Source: Adiantum capillus-veneris
Lineage: Eukaryota > Streptophyta > Polypodiopsida > Polypodiales > Pteridaceae
Assembly (NCBI GenBank): GCA_014529385.2
Contig: CM043967.1
Location: 9,071,001 to 9,125,000, forward strand
Direction: 5' to 3'
DNA: 54,000 nt
The notes below the pieces were generated by a model that saw only the letters and a program-made list of their open reading frames with translations, was not told the origin of the DNA and did not search any database. Below are positions 29,728 through 40,085 of the stretch, one piece after another (position 1 is the stretch's first letter; every line of letters starts with the position of its first letter). The translations under genes and the position numbers were made by a program.

Positions 29728-30730
29728 ATGGCTAACAACAACACAGATGTCTTCAAGATGTTTGTTGCTGAGGACAGGTTGGATGGGGACAATTACCCTA
29801 TGTGGGCTTATATGATGCAGCACGTTCTTGTGTCAAAGGGCGTCTAGAATATTGTGCAGGGCATTGATGTATGTCCTGGTTCTAAGGATGTAGGCGATGT
29901 TGAGGATGTTGCAGGTCTTGCTGCAAGGATCGCTGCTATTAGAGTTGTTTTTCCTACGACAGAACAAGCTCGTTGGGATATAAAGGATGCACAGGCTCAT
30001 GCATTGATTGTGTTGTCTATGAAGCACACTATTGTTCCTCACATCCGTTAAGCAAAATCTGCAAAACAGGCTTGGGATCTTTTGGCTAGTCTTTATGCAA
30101 GTTGCAATGAGGTTAAAATTGCTTTGCTGCGTAAAGAGTGGAGTTAAAGATTATGCATGAGGAAGATGATATGGACGCTTTCCTTGCTAGTGTCAAAGAT
30201 ATCAATGAGCAACTTATTTCTGCAGGTGAAGTCATTTCAGACAGTTCCCTTGTGCAAACTGTTCTTGATGCCTTACCAGATTCTTACCAGACTTTTGCTA
30301 GTACTTGCAGACTTATGACCCAAGGAAATCAAGAAGTTGTCAAGTTTGATGCATTATGCACATTGCTATTGCAAGAGTCACTTTCCAAAAAAAAACAGGA
30401 CTAGACAGCATGCAGTTGAACGGGCTTTTATTGCTTCTCAAAGAAAGGGTGGTAACAACAATGCAGCCACTTCTTATGGCTCTACTGCGAGTGGTAAAAC
30501 TTCTGTTCCTAATGCTTCTGCCGGCAGCACTTCGTCTGGCAATTTTGGTGATAAGGGCAAAAAGAAAATGCGTTGCCATTATTGTAAAGCTAATGATCAC
30601 TTGATCAAGTCATGTCCTAAGTTGAAGGCCAAAGAGGCTAAGAAGAAAGAGGATGGTTCCACTGCAAATGCTGGTTCCACTACAAATGCATCCATTGTTG
30701 AGTCTTCTATGAAAGGAGACTGTTGCTGAC
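29728..30730 (+). pseudogene. Copia-2 gag
   Basis: The start ATG at 29728 (CCATGGCTAAC) gives MANNNTDVFKMFVAEDRLDG then DNYPMWAYMM, typical of the Copia gag N-terminus. In-frame stops occur near 29845 and 30049. The capsid continues with KQAWDLLASLYAS and, in 30138-30404, MELKIMHEEDDMDAFLASV and LPDSYQTFAS. After a frameshift near 30400, a Ser/Thr/Gly-rich part leads to the zinc knuckle CHYCKANDHLIKSC at 30574-30615. It encodes the virus-like particle shell in intact relatives. Confidence 0.88.
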
Positions 30731-30815
30731 GTTGATGCAGAATGGGCTTTTAGCACAGAGTGCACTTAAAATCCTGTTGTCCATGATGCATGCTTGTCAG
30801 TTGTTGTAGATTCAT

Positions 30816-32114
30816 GTGTGGTATTTCGACAGTGGTGCTACAAATCACATTACCTTACATCGTGAATTGTTCACCTCTCTCGAGGCTGTCCCTCATGGGA
30901 ATTCAATCACTTGTGTCAACAATGCCTCTTATCCGGTTCAAGGAGTTGGAAAGATTGTGCTTACTGCTGCAAATGGCAGTTCCTTCACACTTGTTGATGC
31001 ACTTTATGTACCTGGGATCAAGAAGAATCTCTTATCTGTATCCGCACTTGCTAGACTTGGACTTGTAGTCAAATTTGTGGATGACAGATGTACAGTTCAT
31101 GATCTCAATTTTGGTGATAAAATTGTTGCATCTGGCCTTTTGTGTCGTGGGCTATATAAGCTCACTTTGTATGACAAGTGTGGACAAAATTTTGCAAATG
31201 CTGTTGCAGATTCAAGGGCTATTTCAGATGCAAAACTTTGGCATGCACGTTTTGGTCATTTGAATTTTGCCCGTTTGCTGCATTTGTAAAAATCTGATAT
31301 GGTTGCTTCTTTGCCACCTCTTGAAGAACCTGTCAAACATGTTTGTGAAGGCTATATTTTGGGTAAGATGCAGCGTTCTAAGTTTCCAAAGGATGGTTCA
31401 GTTCGGGCCACATGCAGGTTGCAGCTTGTGCATAGTGATGTTTGTGGGTCCATGCAAACTCCGTCCTTGGGTAATTACCTTTACTTCGTGACTTTCATTG
31501 ATGATTACTCCAGGCATGCATGGGTATTTCCGCTTAAAGTAAAGTCCGAAGTTTTTATGTGCTTCAAACAATTTTTGGCTATGGTGGCTATGAAAATGTC
31601 TCAAAATGTACTATGAGCACCCTCCGTTCTGATCGAGGGGGGGACTATATGTCTCATGAATTCAATGCATTTCTTGCTAGTCGTGGGATAAAACACCAAT
31701 GTACAGTGCCTTATACACCTCAGCAAAATGGTGTTGCTGAGAGGAAAAACAAGTCACTTACGGAAATGGCACGATGTATGGTCAAAAGTCGAGCTTTGCC
31801 GCATTCTTTTTGGCTTGAGGCCATCATGTGTGCCACTTATGTACTAAACAGGTGTCCTACGAAAGCTTTGCAGTCTATTACTCCATATGAAGCATGGCAT
31901 GATAGAAAGCCTTCTATTGAGCACATGCGTGTTTTTGGTTGTTTGGCCAAATGCTTTGGCGCCACAAACACAACGCAGGAAATTGGATGATAAGGCTGTC
32001 AAATGTACTTTTGTTGGTTATAGTGCTGAAAGCAAAGGTTATAGGTTGTATCATCCGCAAACAAAACGTATTCTGGTTTCACGAGATGTAGTGTTTGTGG
32101 AAGATTCTGTTTAG
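30816..32114 (+). pseudogene. Copia-2 protease and integrase
   Basis: Protease: WYFDSGATNHIT (active-site DSGA) at about 30816-30851, then LVDALYVPGIKKNLLSVS. GAG-pre-integrase: KLWHARFGHLNFARLL near 31230-31280, followed by a stop. Integrase: first Asp in LVHSDVCGSM (about 31425), TFIDDYSRHAWVFPLK, second Asp in STLRSDRGGDYMS (about 31630), Glu in QQNGVAERKNKS (about 31740), and HMRVFGCLAKCF. After a shift near 31960 the frame continues with KAVKCTFVGYSAESKGYR to 32114. Two or three breaks only, so the domain is well preserved. Confidence 0.92.
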
Positions 32115-33355
32115 CCCTTGCTGTCATGTACTAGAGACAGTAATGTAAGCTCACAAGACATTTATGACACTTTGTTTCCTCTTTTCAGTGGTGGAAATAC
32201 GAATGTAAGTTCCAATGAGGCAAATGTACGGCCTATGGGTGTTTCTAAAAATGTTACAGATCAGCCTATTGTTACTGATGCAGATGTGCATGATGTACTT
32301 GATGAGAAAAGGGCTGAAAATGAGCAGGCTAGAGGTATGCCAAGATGGTTGGTGCACACTTTGTGTGACACTAAATTGGATGCACCTTTGTCTACTTGTA
32401 CTCGTTCTGGATCTCGCCATGCATCTTATGCATCAGATTGTTATGCTTTGGCTGTTTCTAGCTTACATGATGTTGAGGAGCCTCTGTCTTTTGATGAAGC
32501 ACAAAATTCAAAAAATTGGATGGCTGCCATGCAATCAGAATATGATGCACTTATAGAAAATGACACATGGACTTTATGTGATTTGCCTCCTGGCAAAAAG
32601 GCCATTGGTACGAAGTGGGTTTACAAGTTGAAACGCAAGCCGGATGGTGAGATCGATTGCCATAAGGCTCGACTTGTTGCAAAGGGTTATGCACAACAAA
32701 AAGGCATAGATTATGAAGAGACTTTTTCTCCCACTTGTCGTATGACTACTGTGCATTTTCTATGTGTATTGGCATCTCATTTTGGTTGGGATGTACATCA
32801 ATCAGACATTGTTACTGCTTTCTTGATGGTGACATATTTGAGGATTTTTATGTAACGCAGCCTCGCGGTTTTGTCAAAAAAGGACAAGAGGACAAAGTGT
32901 GAAAATGTAAGAAGGTTTTGTATGGGTTGAAGCAATCTCCTCGTGCTTGGTATGAGAAAGCTGACATTCATTTGGTCAAACAAGGCTTTCGTAACAGTCC
33001 AACAGAAAGCACATTGTATGTAAAGTGTGAGGGTGATGTACTTCTCATTGTGGTTCTTTATGTCGATGATTTGTTGATCACTGGACCAAATGAGAGACAT
33101 ATTGCTTAATTTAAGGCTGATTTGAATGCTAATTTCAAGATGAAATATTTGGGGCTGTTGCATCATTACTTGGGTATAGAGTTTAAGCAATGTGATGGTG
33201 GTATTGCCTTGTGTCTGAAAAGTTACATAGAGACATTGCTATGTAAGTTTGGACTTGAGGATTGCATACCTATTGCCACTCCCATGGAAACAGGTTTGAA
33301 GTTGAGTCTACATGATGCTGGCGATCCTGCTGATGTCACTCTTTACCAAACTGCT
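32115..33355 (+). pseudogene. Copia-2 reverse transcriptase
   Basis: The 245-codon frame 32118-32855 holds a hydrophilic linker, then NWMAAMQSEYDALIENDTW, GTKWVYKLKRKPDGEI, KARLVAKGYAQQKGIDYEET and the first Asp in DVHQSDIVTAF. A frameshift near 32820 follows. Then YGLKQSPRAWYEKA and the catalytic YVDD in VVLYVDDLLITG (about 33050-33085) appear, followed by a stop near 33108. MKYLGLLHHYLGIEF and ATPMETGLKL continue in 33122-33358. Confidence 0.93.
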
Positions 33356-34345
33356 TGACTGCCTCATTTATGTATGCAACACGAGGCCGGATATTCAATT
33401 TGCAGTCTCACAAGTCAGCAGATTTATGCATAGCCCAGGGTCTAAGCATTGGCAGGCTTTCAAGAGGATTTTTCGCTACCTCAGTGGCACTTTACATCTT
33501 GGCTTGTTTTATCCCAAGGGGGGATCATTGCCGCAAGACTTACATAGTTTTTCGGACTCAGATTCGGCTGGTTGTTTTGACACGCGAGTGTCCACTAGTG
33601 GTTTTTGTTTCATGCTTGGCAGTTCATGTATATCATGGTTGAGCAAGAAGCAACCTACTGTGGCCACTTCTAGTTGTGAGGCTAAGTACAGGGGAGTCTT
33701 CACAACTACGGTTGAGTGTGTATGGCTCAGACGCCTTATGGCTGATTTGGGTGTTGGACAGGACACTACCAACACTATCTTAGTGGCACTTTACATCTTG
33801 GCTTGTTTTATCCCAAGGGGGGATCATTGCCGCAAGACTTACATGGTTTTTCGGACTCAGATTGGGCTGGTTGTTTTGACACGCGAGTGTCCACTAGTGG
33901 TTTTTGTTTTGACACGCGAGTGTCCATGAGTGTCGACTAGTGGTTTTTGTTTCATGCTTGGCAGTTCATGTATATCATGGTTGAGCAAGAAGCAACCTAC
34001 TGTGTCCACTTCTAGTTGTGAGGCTGAGTACAGGGGAGTCTTCACACGTACAGTTGAGTGTGTATGGCTCATACGCCTTATGGCTGATTTGGGTGTTGGA
34101 CAGGACACTGCCAACACTATCTACACTGACAGTCAGAGTGCATTGACAGTTGCAAGGAACCCAGTTTTTCATGCTTGCACAAAGCACATTGAGGTGCATT
34201 ACCACTATGTCAGGGAGAGTCTATCAGCAGGTTAGATCAGCTTGGCTTATGTGCCAACACAGGACAACCTTCACAAAGGCATTGTCTCATGAGAAGCTTG
34301 AAGCTTTCCGCAAAGCTTTGGGCTTACTCCCCTTTGTGGATTGAT
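33356..34345 (+). pseudogene. Copia-2 RNase H with internal duplication
   Basis: CNTRPDIQFAVSQVSRFM, SKHWQAFKRIFRYL, then FSDSDSAGCFDTRVSTSGF (first Asp region), SWLSKKQPTVATSSCEAKY (Glu region) and WLRRLMADLGVG. Then the block repeats (see 33482-34121) before the final YTDSQSALTVARNPVFH (second Asp) and HIEVHYHYVRESL. The duplication shifts frames and would give two RNase H core halves in one product. The C-terminal PTQDNLHKG motif lies near 34250 in another frame. Confidence 0.88.
33482..34121 (+). repeat. About 300-bp tandem duplication in Copia-2 RNase H
   Basis: Unit 1 (33482-33780) and unit 2 (33781-34121) both begin AGTGGCACTTTACATCTTGG and end CCAACACTATCT. Unit 2 has an extra 42-bp or so direct repeat (TTTTGTTTTGACACGCGAGTG). 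Differences between units are few (for example ATAGTTTTTC/ATGGTTTTTC). Confidence 0.93.
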
Positions 34346-34409
34346 CATGTACTCAGGGCATGGCACTTCCCTTTACTCATCTGCCAGCTCTCGTTCACCG
34401 CATCACTCC

Positions 34410-34419
34410 AGGGGGGATT
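34410..34419 (+). other. Copia-2 polypurine tract
   Basis: AGGGGGGATT immediately before the 3' LTR. Confidence 0.85.
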
Positions 34420-34645
34420 TGTTACCATATACATGTGGTAGTGATGTGTGTGAACACACTAGGACCACCGGGGCATTTTTTCCCTCTTTAGGAGGTTTTT
34501 TCCCCGAGCATTGTATATACGCACATCACTCTAGGGCTATCTATCTTTCCATTGCACACTAAGTAACACACTCTCTATTGTGTGCTTTGAGCTTCCTTCG
34601 TCTTCTCCAAGCTGTGTGCGTTTCTCTACAACCCTAATTCCAACA
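34420..34645 (+). mobile_element. Copia-2 3' LTR (226 bp)
   Basis: Same ends as the 5' LTR (TGTTACCATATACATG, TTCCAACA) with about 12 scattered differences. Confidence 0.93.
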
Positions 34646-34726
34646 AAAACTTGTCCACATATTTGTGGATAGACTCATGAGAGAGAAGCTTCAAACTCCG
34701 CCATTCGGTGAGCACTTTGTCCTTTG
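34646..34726 (-). pseudogene. Gypsy-1 copy B gag, piece beyond Copia-2
   Basis: Continues the capsid on the minus strand (KVLTEWRSLKLLSHESIHKY-like), homologous to 37940-38010 of copy C and 49420-49490 of copy D. It stops where the related giant-type LTR begins, so the gag start and 5' LTR of copy B are lost. Confidence 0.8.
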
Positions 34727-35603
34727 TGTGGGACGGGTGTCTAACCTTACTATCCTATCTTATTGCAGATTTAGCAAGAACCACGATTAAATTGTCAATC
34801 CATGGGACGAAGCTGACTCGACTAGTGCATAGAGGCTATAAGAGGTTGTCAATCTCTTAAAAAACAAAAAACAACTCGCATCTAACTCAAGCTACACTCA
34901 AGTGACTGAAATCACCAAAAGCCAATCGCTCATCGGCAAACAAATCACATCTGTCACAGCATCAAATGACATCCAAACATAATGAAACTTCTAGGACATG
35001 TTTATAAGACCTAAGCACACACACTTATGGTCTCGAATTCCACTTTAGGTCAAGTGCCAAAATCGCGATTATTAACAGCAATGGATTTTTGGCCCCAATA
35101 CCCCGCCTATGCTTAGTTTTTTATTTTGAAGTGTAAATTCCTACTTATGATAAAATTAGGCTGCCGATCAGCGACGCCAAAAGCTACGAAATATTGTGAT
35201 GTGTTTATGTCAATGTGTAGAGCTCTTACCTGCAGTTGCGATTCAACAAACGCGATTGCAATGTGACAACCGGAGAGGGAGTAGGAAGCGCAAGAAGGAG
35301 AGAAGTGAGCGTCGTTAGCTCACGCTGTGTATTTCATTATCCAAAAATTTAATAATAACTTACAAAAATTGTCTTTTATACCTTAGCCAAGGTTTTTGGT
35401 GGTCAAAACTAATAATTTGGGAGCTCTAACTATAGATGAGTAATGACAGGTTGATACAATTTGGAAGCTTGTAGCCCCAGCTCATCAATTACAAGGTTTA
35501 CCCGAAAAATAGGAGTTACAATATTTTCAATTTATCAAAAATAATAAGTGTTTTTACAATGAGAGCTCCAAAAATGGTATTTGAGTTAGCCTGATTGCTA
35601 ACA
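34727..35603 (-). mobile_element. LTR of a relative of the giant element (about 877 bp)
   Basis: The minus strand starts TGTTAGCAATCAGG at 35603 after a polypurine tract. It shares blocks with the giant element's LTR (GATACAATTTGGAAGCTTG, GACGAAGCT-GAC-CG, GGGA or GGAC start region) and has a similar length, but is clearly diverged. No partner LTR or coding region is in the window. The boundary at 34727 is set by the end of gag homology. Confidence 0.65.
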
Positions 35604-35820
35604 TTCCCCCGCTCCTCGCCTGTGTCATCCCTTGACACAGCTTTATGGGCTGAAATAGTCTTCGGGTTGACGGCTGGCGAGGCGGTCTTTAAGCGCATTT
35701 AGGGCCTTTTCGTATTTGATCTTTCTCTCTTTATATGGCACCTGCAAGAACTCCATTGTGAGTCTGTTTTTAAGCTCCACTACTGAGTAGCCTACAAATC
35801 TTGATGTCAGGTTGTTGATC
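35604..35820 (-). mobile_element. Polypurine tract and 3' internal end of the same element
   Basis: Minus strand GAGCGGGGGAA at about 35604-35614 lies just upstream of the LTR. The next 200 bp resemble the 3' untranslated part of the giant element (GTCATCCCTTGACA / GTCGTCCCTGACA). It is truncated at about 35820 against Gypsy-1 copy C. Confidence 0.55.
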
Positions 35821-36009
35821 GTTTATTTAATTAATTTTTAAAACATTATTCAATCCCTCTCTCTCAAGGGGTCCTAATGCTGCCCTTTTTGCTTGATATG
35901 CACTAAGCATGTGATTGGCCAAGCTTGAGGGATCCAATCAAGTGCAGGCTATTGCTAGAAGAGGGGGTCAACCAAAGCAAGGAGGGAGCTAGCTTGGGGG
36001 GTATGCTCT

Positions 36010-36056
<47 letters not shown>

Positions 36057-36728
36057 ATTGTGTGAGGTGCAAAGGGCAACAGCTCCATCTCCTTCTCCAA
36101 GCTTGTAGAGAAGTTGAGAGCCTACACCAACACTCTTGGCTATGGAATGCAAATCCAACCAAGAGCCATGCTCCAATGCTTAAGCTGGACATCTTCTCCA
36201 TCTTCATTACTATGCTATTATGTATGCTAAAGAGAGAAGAGTGATGATAGTGAGGAACTCTTTCTTTCTTCTATGAATGTTTCTTCTTCCTCTTCCCTAT
36301 CCTCATTCCCCGCTAGCTCTCTCCACCTTTGAAGGTGTTTGAGGCCTTGGGACTGAGGCCGGGGATGGTTAATGCTTTTTACAAAGTCTATGTTATGCTC
36401 ATGATGCATGAAGCTTTCCATCTTCATTGCATCACCTAGGTCACAAGGAACACAAAGATTGTAATGTACCAACTCTCTCTTGATGGGATAATCTATAATA
36501 CAAAATCTTATTGGAGGGGGGACCCGCTCCACATAAATCTGGTTCTGAATTGTTGTCAAGTTCTCTAAACTCTCTCTCTTGCAAAAGTATTGTTCATGCC
36601 AAGTTAATAAAGAGTTGCTACCATTTATTAAATTCACCCTCTATGTTCTCAAAATAGTCTCACAAAAATGCTCTCTCTAATTCTCCTTATTCCGCCATTC
36701 TCAAAGTTCATAGGCCATTTCCATTACA
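35820..36728 (+). mobile_element. Gypsy-1 copy C 5' LTR (5'-truncated)
   Basis: Homologous to the last 900 bp or so of the copy D LTR: (CA)n, ACTCTTGGCTATGGAATGCA, GGAGGGGGGACC and the end CCATTACA at 36728. The following TTGATAACATAGC is a decayed form of the TTGGTATCAGAGC primer site. The left end, about 35820, is approximate. The antisense frame at 36227-36637 is not a gene. Confidence 0.8.
36012..36054 (+). repeat. (CA)n microsatellite in the copy C LTR
   Basis: About 21 CA units, the same LTR position as the (TG)n at 4097-4138 on the opposite strand. Confidence 0.95.
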
Positions 36729-37129
36729 TTGATAACATAGCTATTGGTTTTTATTTTCTTGCAGAGAGGTCCTTAAGTTGTCCATGAAAGGTTGGGCCTG
36801 TTTATTGCAATAGAGTAAGTCGGACAGGGATCTATTATCTTGGTTGAGAAGGACTTAGTTCGAGGTACACCGTTGGGAACTATAGTCTTAATAATAGAGC
36901 CTCTCGGGGCTTGCCTTTGGATTAACCATTATTGAGCTACGAGCAAGCTCAACAGGAACCATAATCAATCGAGCAATGTTAGAACCTCTCCACTAGTCTT
37001 TGTAATCAACAGTGTCTAAACCACGGGTGTGGCTACTTGAGAACTGATTTTCAAAGGTAAAGAAGAGTAGTGACTAAGGTTTTTGAGGGTACCAAAGCAC
37101 AAAGTAATCTATGCATAAGTATAATTAGC
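36729..37129 (+). other. Leader of Gypsy-1 copy C
   Basis: Non-coding stretch from the decayed primer site to the gag start. It is colinear with 47909-48390 of copy D (for example TCTTAATA-TAGAG-CTC and TTAACCA-TATTGAGCTA blocks). Confidence 0.7.
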
Positions 37130-38560
37130 ATGGATGACAATAACCAAGAGAGTAGAATGAACATTGATCTTTGATTTTGCACATGAAGGTGCTAATGATG
37201 ATGCCTCTCTGTTTGTCAATTATCTTGTTACTAGGTTGCAGCAAGCTATGGGCAACCCTACTTTGCAAGCCGAAGTTACTCAACAAATTCGTGCTTATGG
37301 GAGAGAGCTTAGGAGGCCTCTTGATGAGTCCCCCAAAAGAAGACTCTCTCCCATAAGAGAGGAGGATTCCAAAGAACCAGAAAGCAATGAATCCCTAACT
37401 TCCTCTAAAGATGTGGCTCCACGAAGAGGCAGTCTAGACGATCACCAACTCCTCCCAAGAGGAAACAATCAACCCATAGTCCTTCTTCTCTTCACTCCAA
37501 AAGGGAAGAGAGGAAACAAAGGAAGAAAAGGGTAAAAAAGAGGTCACCCTCTTCTCCTTCTTCTTCACCTTCCTCCTCTTTCGACAAAAGCAATAGCTAT
37601 TCTCGTAGAGAATACAAGAGGGGAGGAAATTGCAAATCTTACCATGCATGGCAAAGGTCCTAAAAGCTCAAGGATTTCAAAGAGGGAGGAAGAGTATCTC
37701 TTTTCTCACCTATGATGGCACTTTTGGTGCTACCGACAAAGTATTGGCCTCATCTAGCAATTTGATGCGGCCTTTGGAGACGAGAGCTTCACAGAGTCCT
37801 ATAAGCTACCCCATGTAGCTATGCACTTCCAGAAATTTGCTCGTCAATGGTGGGCTAGCCTTCGAGCGGTGAAGCCTCAAAGACATGGAAAACTCTACGA
37901 GTTTCCATCATGAAGCAAATCCTTGCAAGCAATGCGAAGGACAAAGTGCTTACCAAATGGCAGATTTTGAAGCTTCTCTCCCATGAGTCTATCCACAAAT
38001 ATGTGGACAAGTTTTGGGATTTACATCTAAAGGCTACTGTCTTTCAAAAGATAGACTTCGTGGAGCAAAAGCAACAATACTGTGCGGGATTACCCAAAGA
38101 GATGGCCGAGTACGTCAACTTCGAACGGCCTGAATCTGTCACCGAGCTGATCCACACCACCATGGTTGCTTCGCATATCAATTTTCAAATAGCGGCTAGA
38201 AGGAATGTCAAGCCCATGGAAAGCAAAGACAAAAGTGATGCAAAGGGGAAAACCAATGCCCAAAATTCTTCCCAAGGCAATTCCAACAACAACAACATTA
38301 ACAATCGGTCCAAGGAGAAGGGAATTTACAAAGGTAAAAATAAACTCTCTCTCCTGAAGAGCTTGAAGTTTTTTGCAAGGACCACACATGTTTTAAGTGT
38401 GGGGAGCAAGGACACCGCTATCGTTCTTTCCCCAAGAGAAATGCCTGCAATGAGACTCCTAGAGCTTCCACTATCGAAGCTCCAAAAGAGGATTCTCATT
38501 GCAAAGGATCACCTCTCTTCTATGCTTGGGGAAAGGCATTGAGCATGATGATTTCATCCT
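37130..38560 (+). pseudogene. Gag of Gypsy-1 copy C
   Basis: ATG at 37130 gives MDDNNQESRMNIDL, then a stop; the next frame (37164-37535) carries SLFVNYLVTRLQQAMGNP and an Arg/Ser-rich part. After breaks, a capsid frame at 37910-38542 includes SHESIHKYVDKFWDLHLKA, EQKQQYCAGLPKEMAEYV and an Asn-rich spacer. The zinc knuckle near 38396-38440 reads CGEQGHRYRSFP, with its last Cys changed to Phe, so RNA binding would be impaired even without the frameshifts. Confidence 0.87.
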
Positions 38561-38950
38561 ATTTGACCCTGGCTCTACTCACAAGTTCATATCAACGGAT
38601 TTGGCCACTAAGTTGGGCATTCAAGCTTTTGAGATGGGAGATACTATAAATGCCTATGGAGCTTTCTAGGGACAGCCAGTTTCGTTACTCCCTTGATTGG
38701 GAAGTTGAGGCCTCATGTACAAGGCTACGTCAACAAATAGGACTTTTTCATCTCTCCTCTCCAACATGAGGATGCTATCCTAGGGGCGCCATGGTTCAAC
38801 CACATGGCTGCCAACATGAAGTTCCCTGAAAGGAGAATCTACTTCACCTGTAGGGAAAAGAGCATGTATATAGATGCTAGTGAGTCTGGTCGTGCTATAC
38901 CACTTGTAAATCCTCCTGCTTTTGATAAATCAATGAAAATCTCATAAACT
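38540..38950 (+). pseudogene. Protease of Gypsy-1 copy C
   Basis: In the matching frame: DFILFDPGSTHKFISTDLAT, then IQAFEMGDTI, a stop, and LGAPWFNHMAANMKFPERRI and MYIDASESGRAIPL. The active-site string is D-P-G, as in the other family members. Confidence 0.78.
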
Positions 38951-39059
38951 TGTCTAATTTTCTAAATGAATTTCAAGATGTGTTCATCCGATGATATCCC
39001 TATGGACTTACCTCCAAAACAAGGGGATGATGACCATCGCATTGAGCTCCTACCAGAAG

Positions 39060-39545
39060 CTCACTGCCTAACAAGCCTCCTTATCGAGTTTCCCAAGCTT
39101 AACAAGAAAAGATCATGAGGCAAGTAAAAGAATAGATAGAAAAAGGGATGGTGAGGCCTAGCTCCTCTCCCTTTTGTTCTACAGTCCTTTTAGTGCAAAA
39201 GAAAGATGGTACATACGGCATGTCTATGGACTATCGAGCACTAAACCATATCACTATGAAAAACAGATTTCCGTACCTGGGGTAGAAGAGGATTGACCTT
39301 AAAAGTGGCTATCATCAAATAAGGATAGTGAATGAAGATATCCTAAAGACCGTGTTTCGTACAACCTTAGGTCTTTATGAATATCTAGTCATGCCTTTTG
39401 GCTTGACTGATGCACCAGCCACGTTCAATTGTTTAATGGAGAAAATATTTAGATCCTAACGCAAATTCAGTAGAGTGTCTTTTGATGATATCATCATCTA
39501 CTCCAAGTCCTTGGAGGAACACAAGCAACATGTCCAGGTCATTTT
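39060..39545 (+). pseudogene. Reverse transcriptase of Gypsy-1 copy C
   Basis: KGMVRPSSSPFCSTVLLVQK, MDYRALNHITMKNRFPYLG, then [29 protein letters not shown] and the catalytic FDD in SFDDIIIYSKS (about 39480). A deletion of about 45 bp removes the segment before RIDLKSG (present as EYLFDKLQGSTYFS in copy B). Stops occur in the YRS and QVK regions. Confidence 0.88.
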
Positions 39546-39551
39546 TCAAGC

Positions 39552-40085
39552 TTGAGGGAGAACAAGCTTTTTATCAATAACGAAAGCGAATTTTTCCTTC
39601 AAGTGATTCAATACTTAGGTCATATTATCTCTCAAGATGGTATTTGTATGGATCCATCAAAGTTGGAGGTAATAAAAGCATGGAATCTACATGAGCTAAG
39701 AAGATTTATTAGTATGTGTGCATACTATAGATGCTTCATAGCAAAATTCTCTCAAATAGCAAGACCATTACATGACTTAACAAAGAAGAACGTTAAGTAC
39801 TCAAGGAGAAAAATGCTTTTGACAAGCTCAAAGAGAAGCTTACCTCCCAACGAGTCCTTATGCTATCGGATCTCTAAAAGCCATTTGAGGTCCAATGTGA
39901 TGCTTGTGGTGATTGCCTTGGAGCAGCTTTTCTTCAAGAAGGGCATGCCATAGCATATGAGAGAGGAAGTCTCAATGCTTATGAACAAGTCTTGGGCATA
40001 TACAAAAAGAGCTTTTAGTTGTTCTACATGCCCTAGACACATGGAAGCACTATCTATTGGGGACTCCATTTATTTTACAAACAGA
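39552..40085 (+). pseudogene. RT end and RNase H of Gypsy-1 copy C, truncated
   Basis: QYLGHIISQDGICMDPSKLE, LRRFISMCAYYRCFIAKFSQ and RPLHDLTKK, the only copy here that retains this segment. After a frameshift, FEVQCDACGDCLGAAFLQ (first Asp), YEQVLGIYKK and the start of the DHQ region (as QTTN) follow. Homology stops at about 40085, so integrase and the 3' LTR are absent. Confidence 0.85.

Larger units (their letters stand above)
29184..34645 (+). mobile_element. Copia-2, structurally complete Ty1/Copia element (5.46 kb)
   Basis: LTRs at 29184-29410 and 34420-34645, primer site, gag, protease, integrase, RT, RNase H and polypurine tract are all in Copia order. It sits inside the gag of Gypsy-1 copy B: removing it rejoins CCCAAAA with CTTGTCCACAT exactly as in uninterrupted copy C. 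Flanking pentamers are AAAAG (29179-29183) and AAAAC (34646-34650), a target duplication with one change, the original being AAAAC. Coding frames are broken, so it is not autonomous now. Confidence 0.93.
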
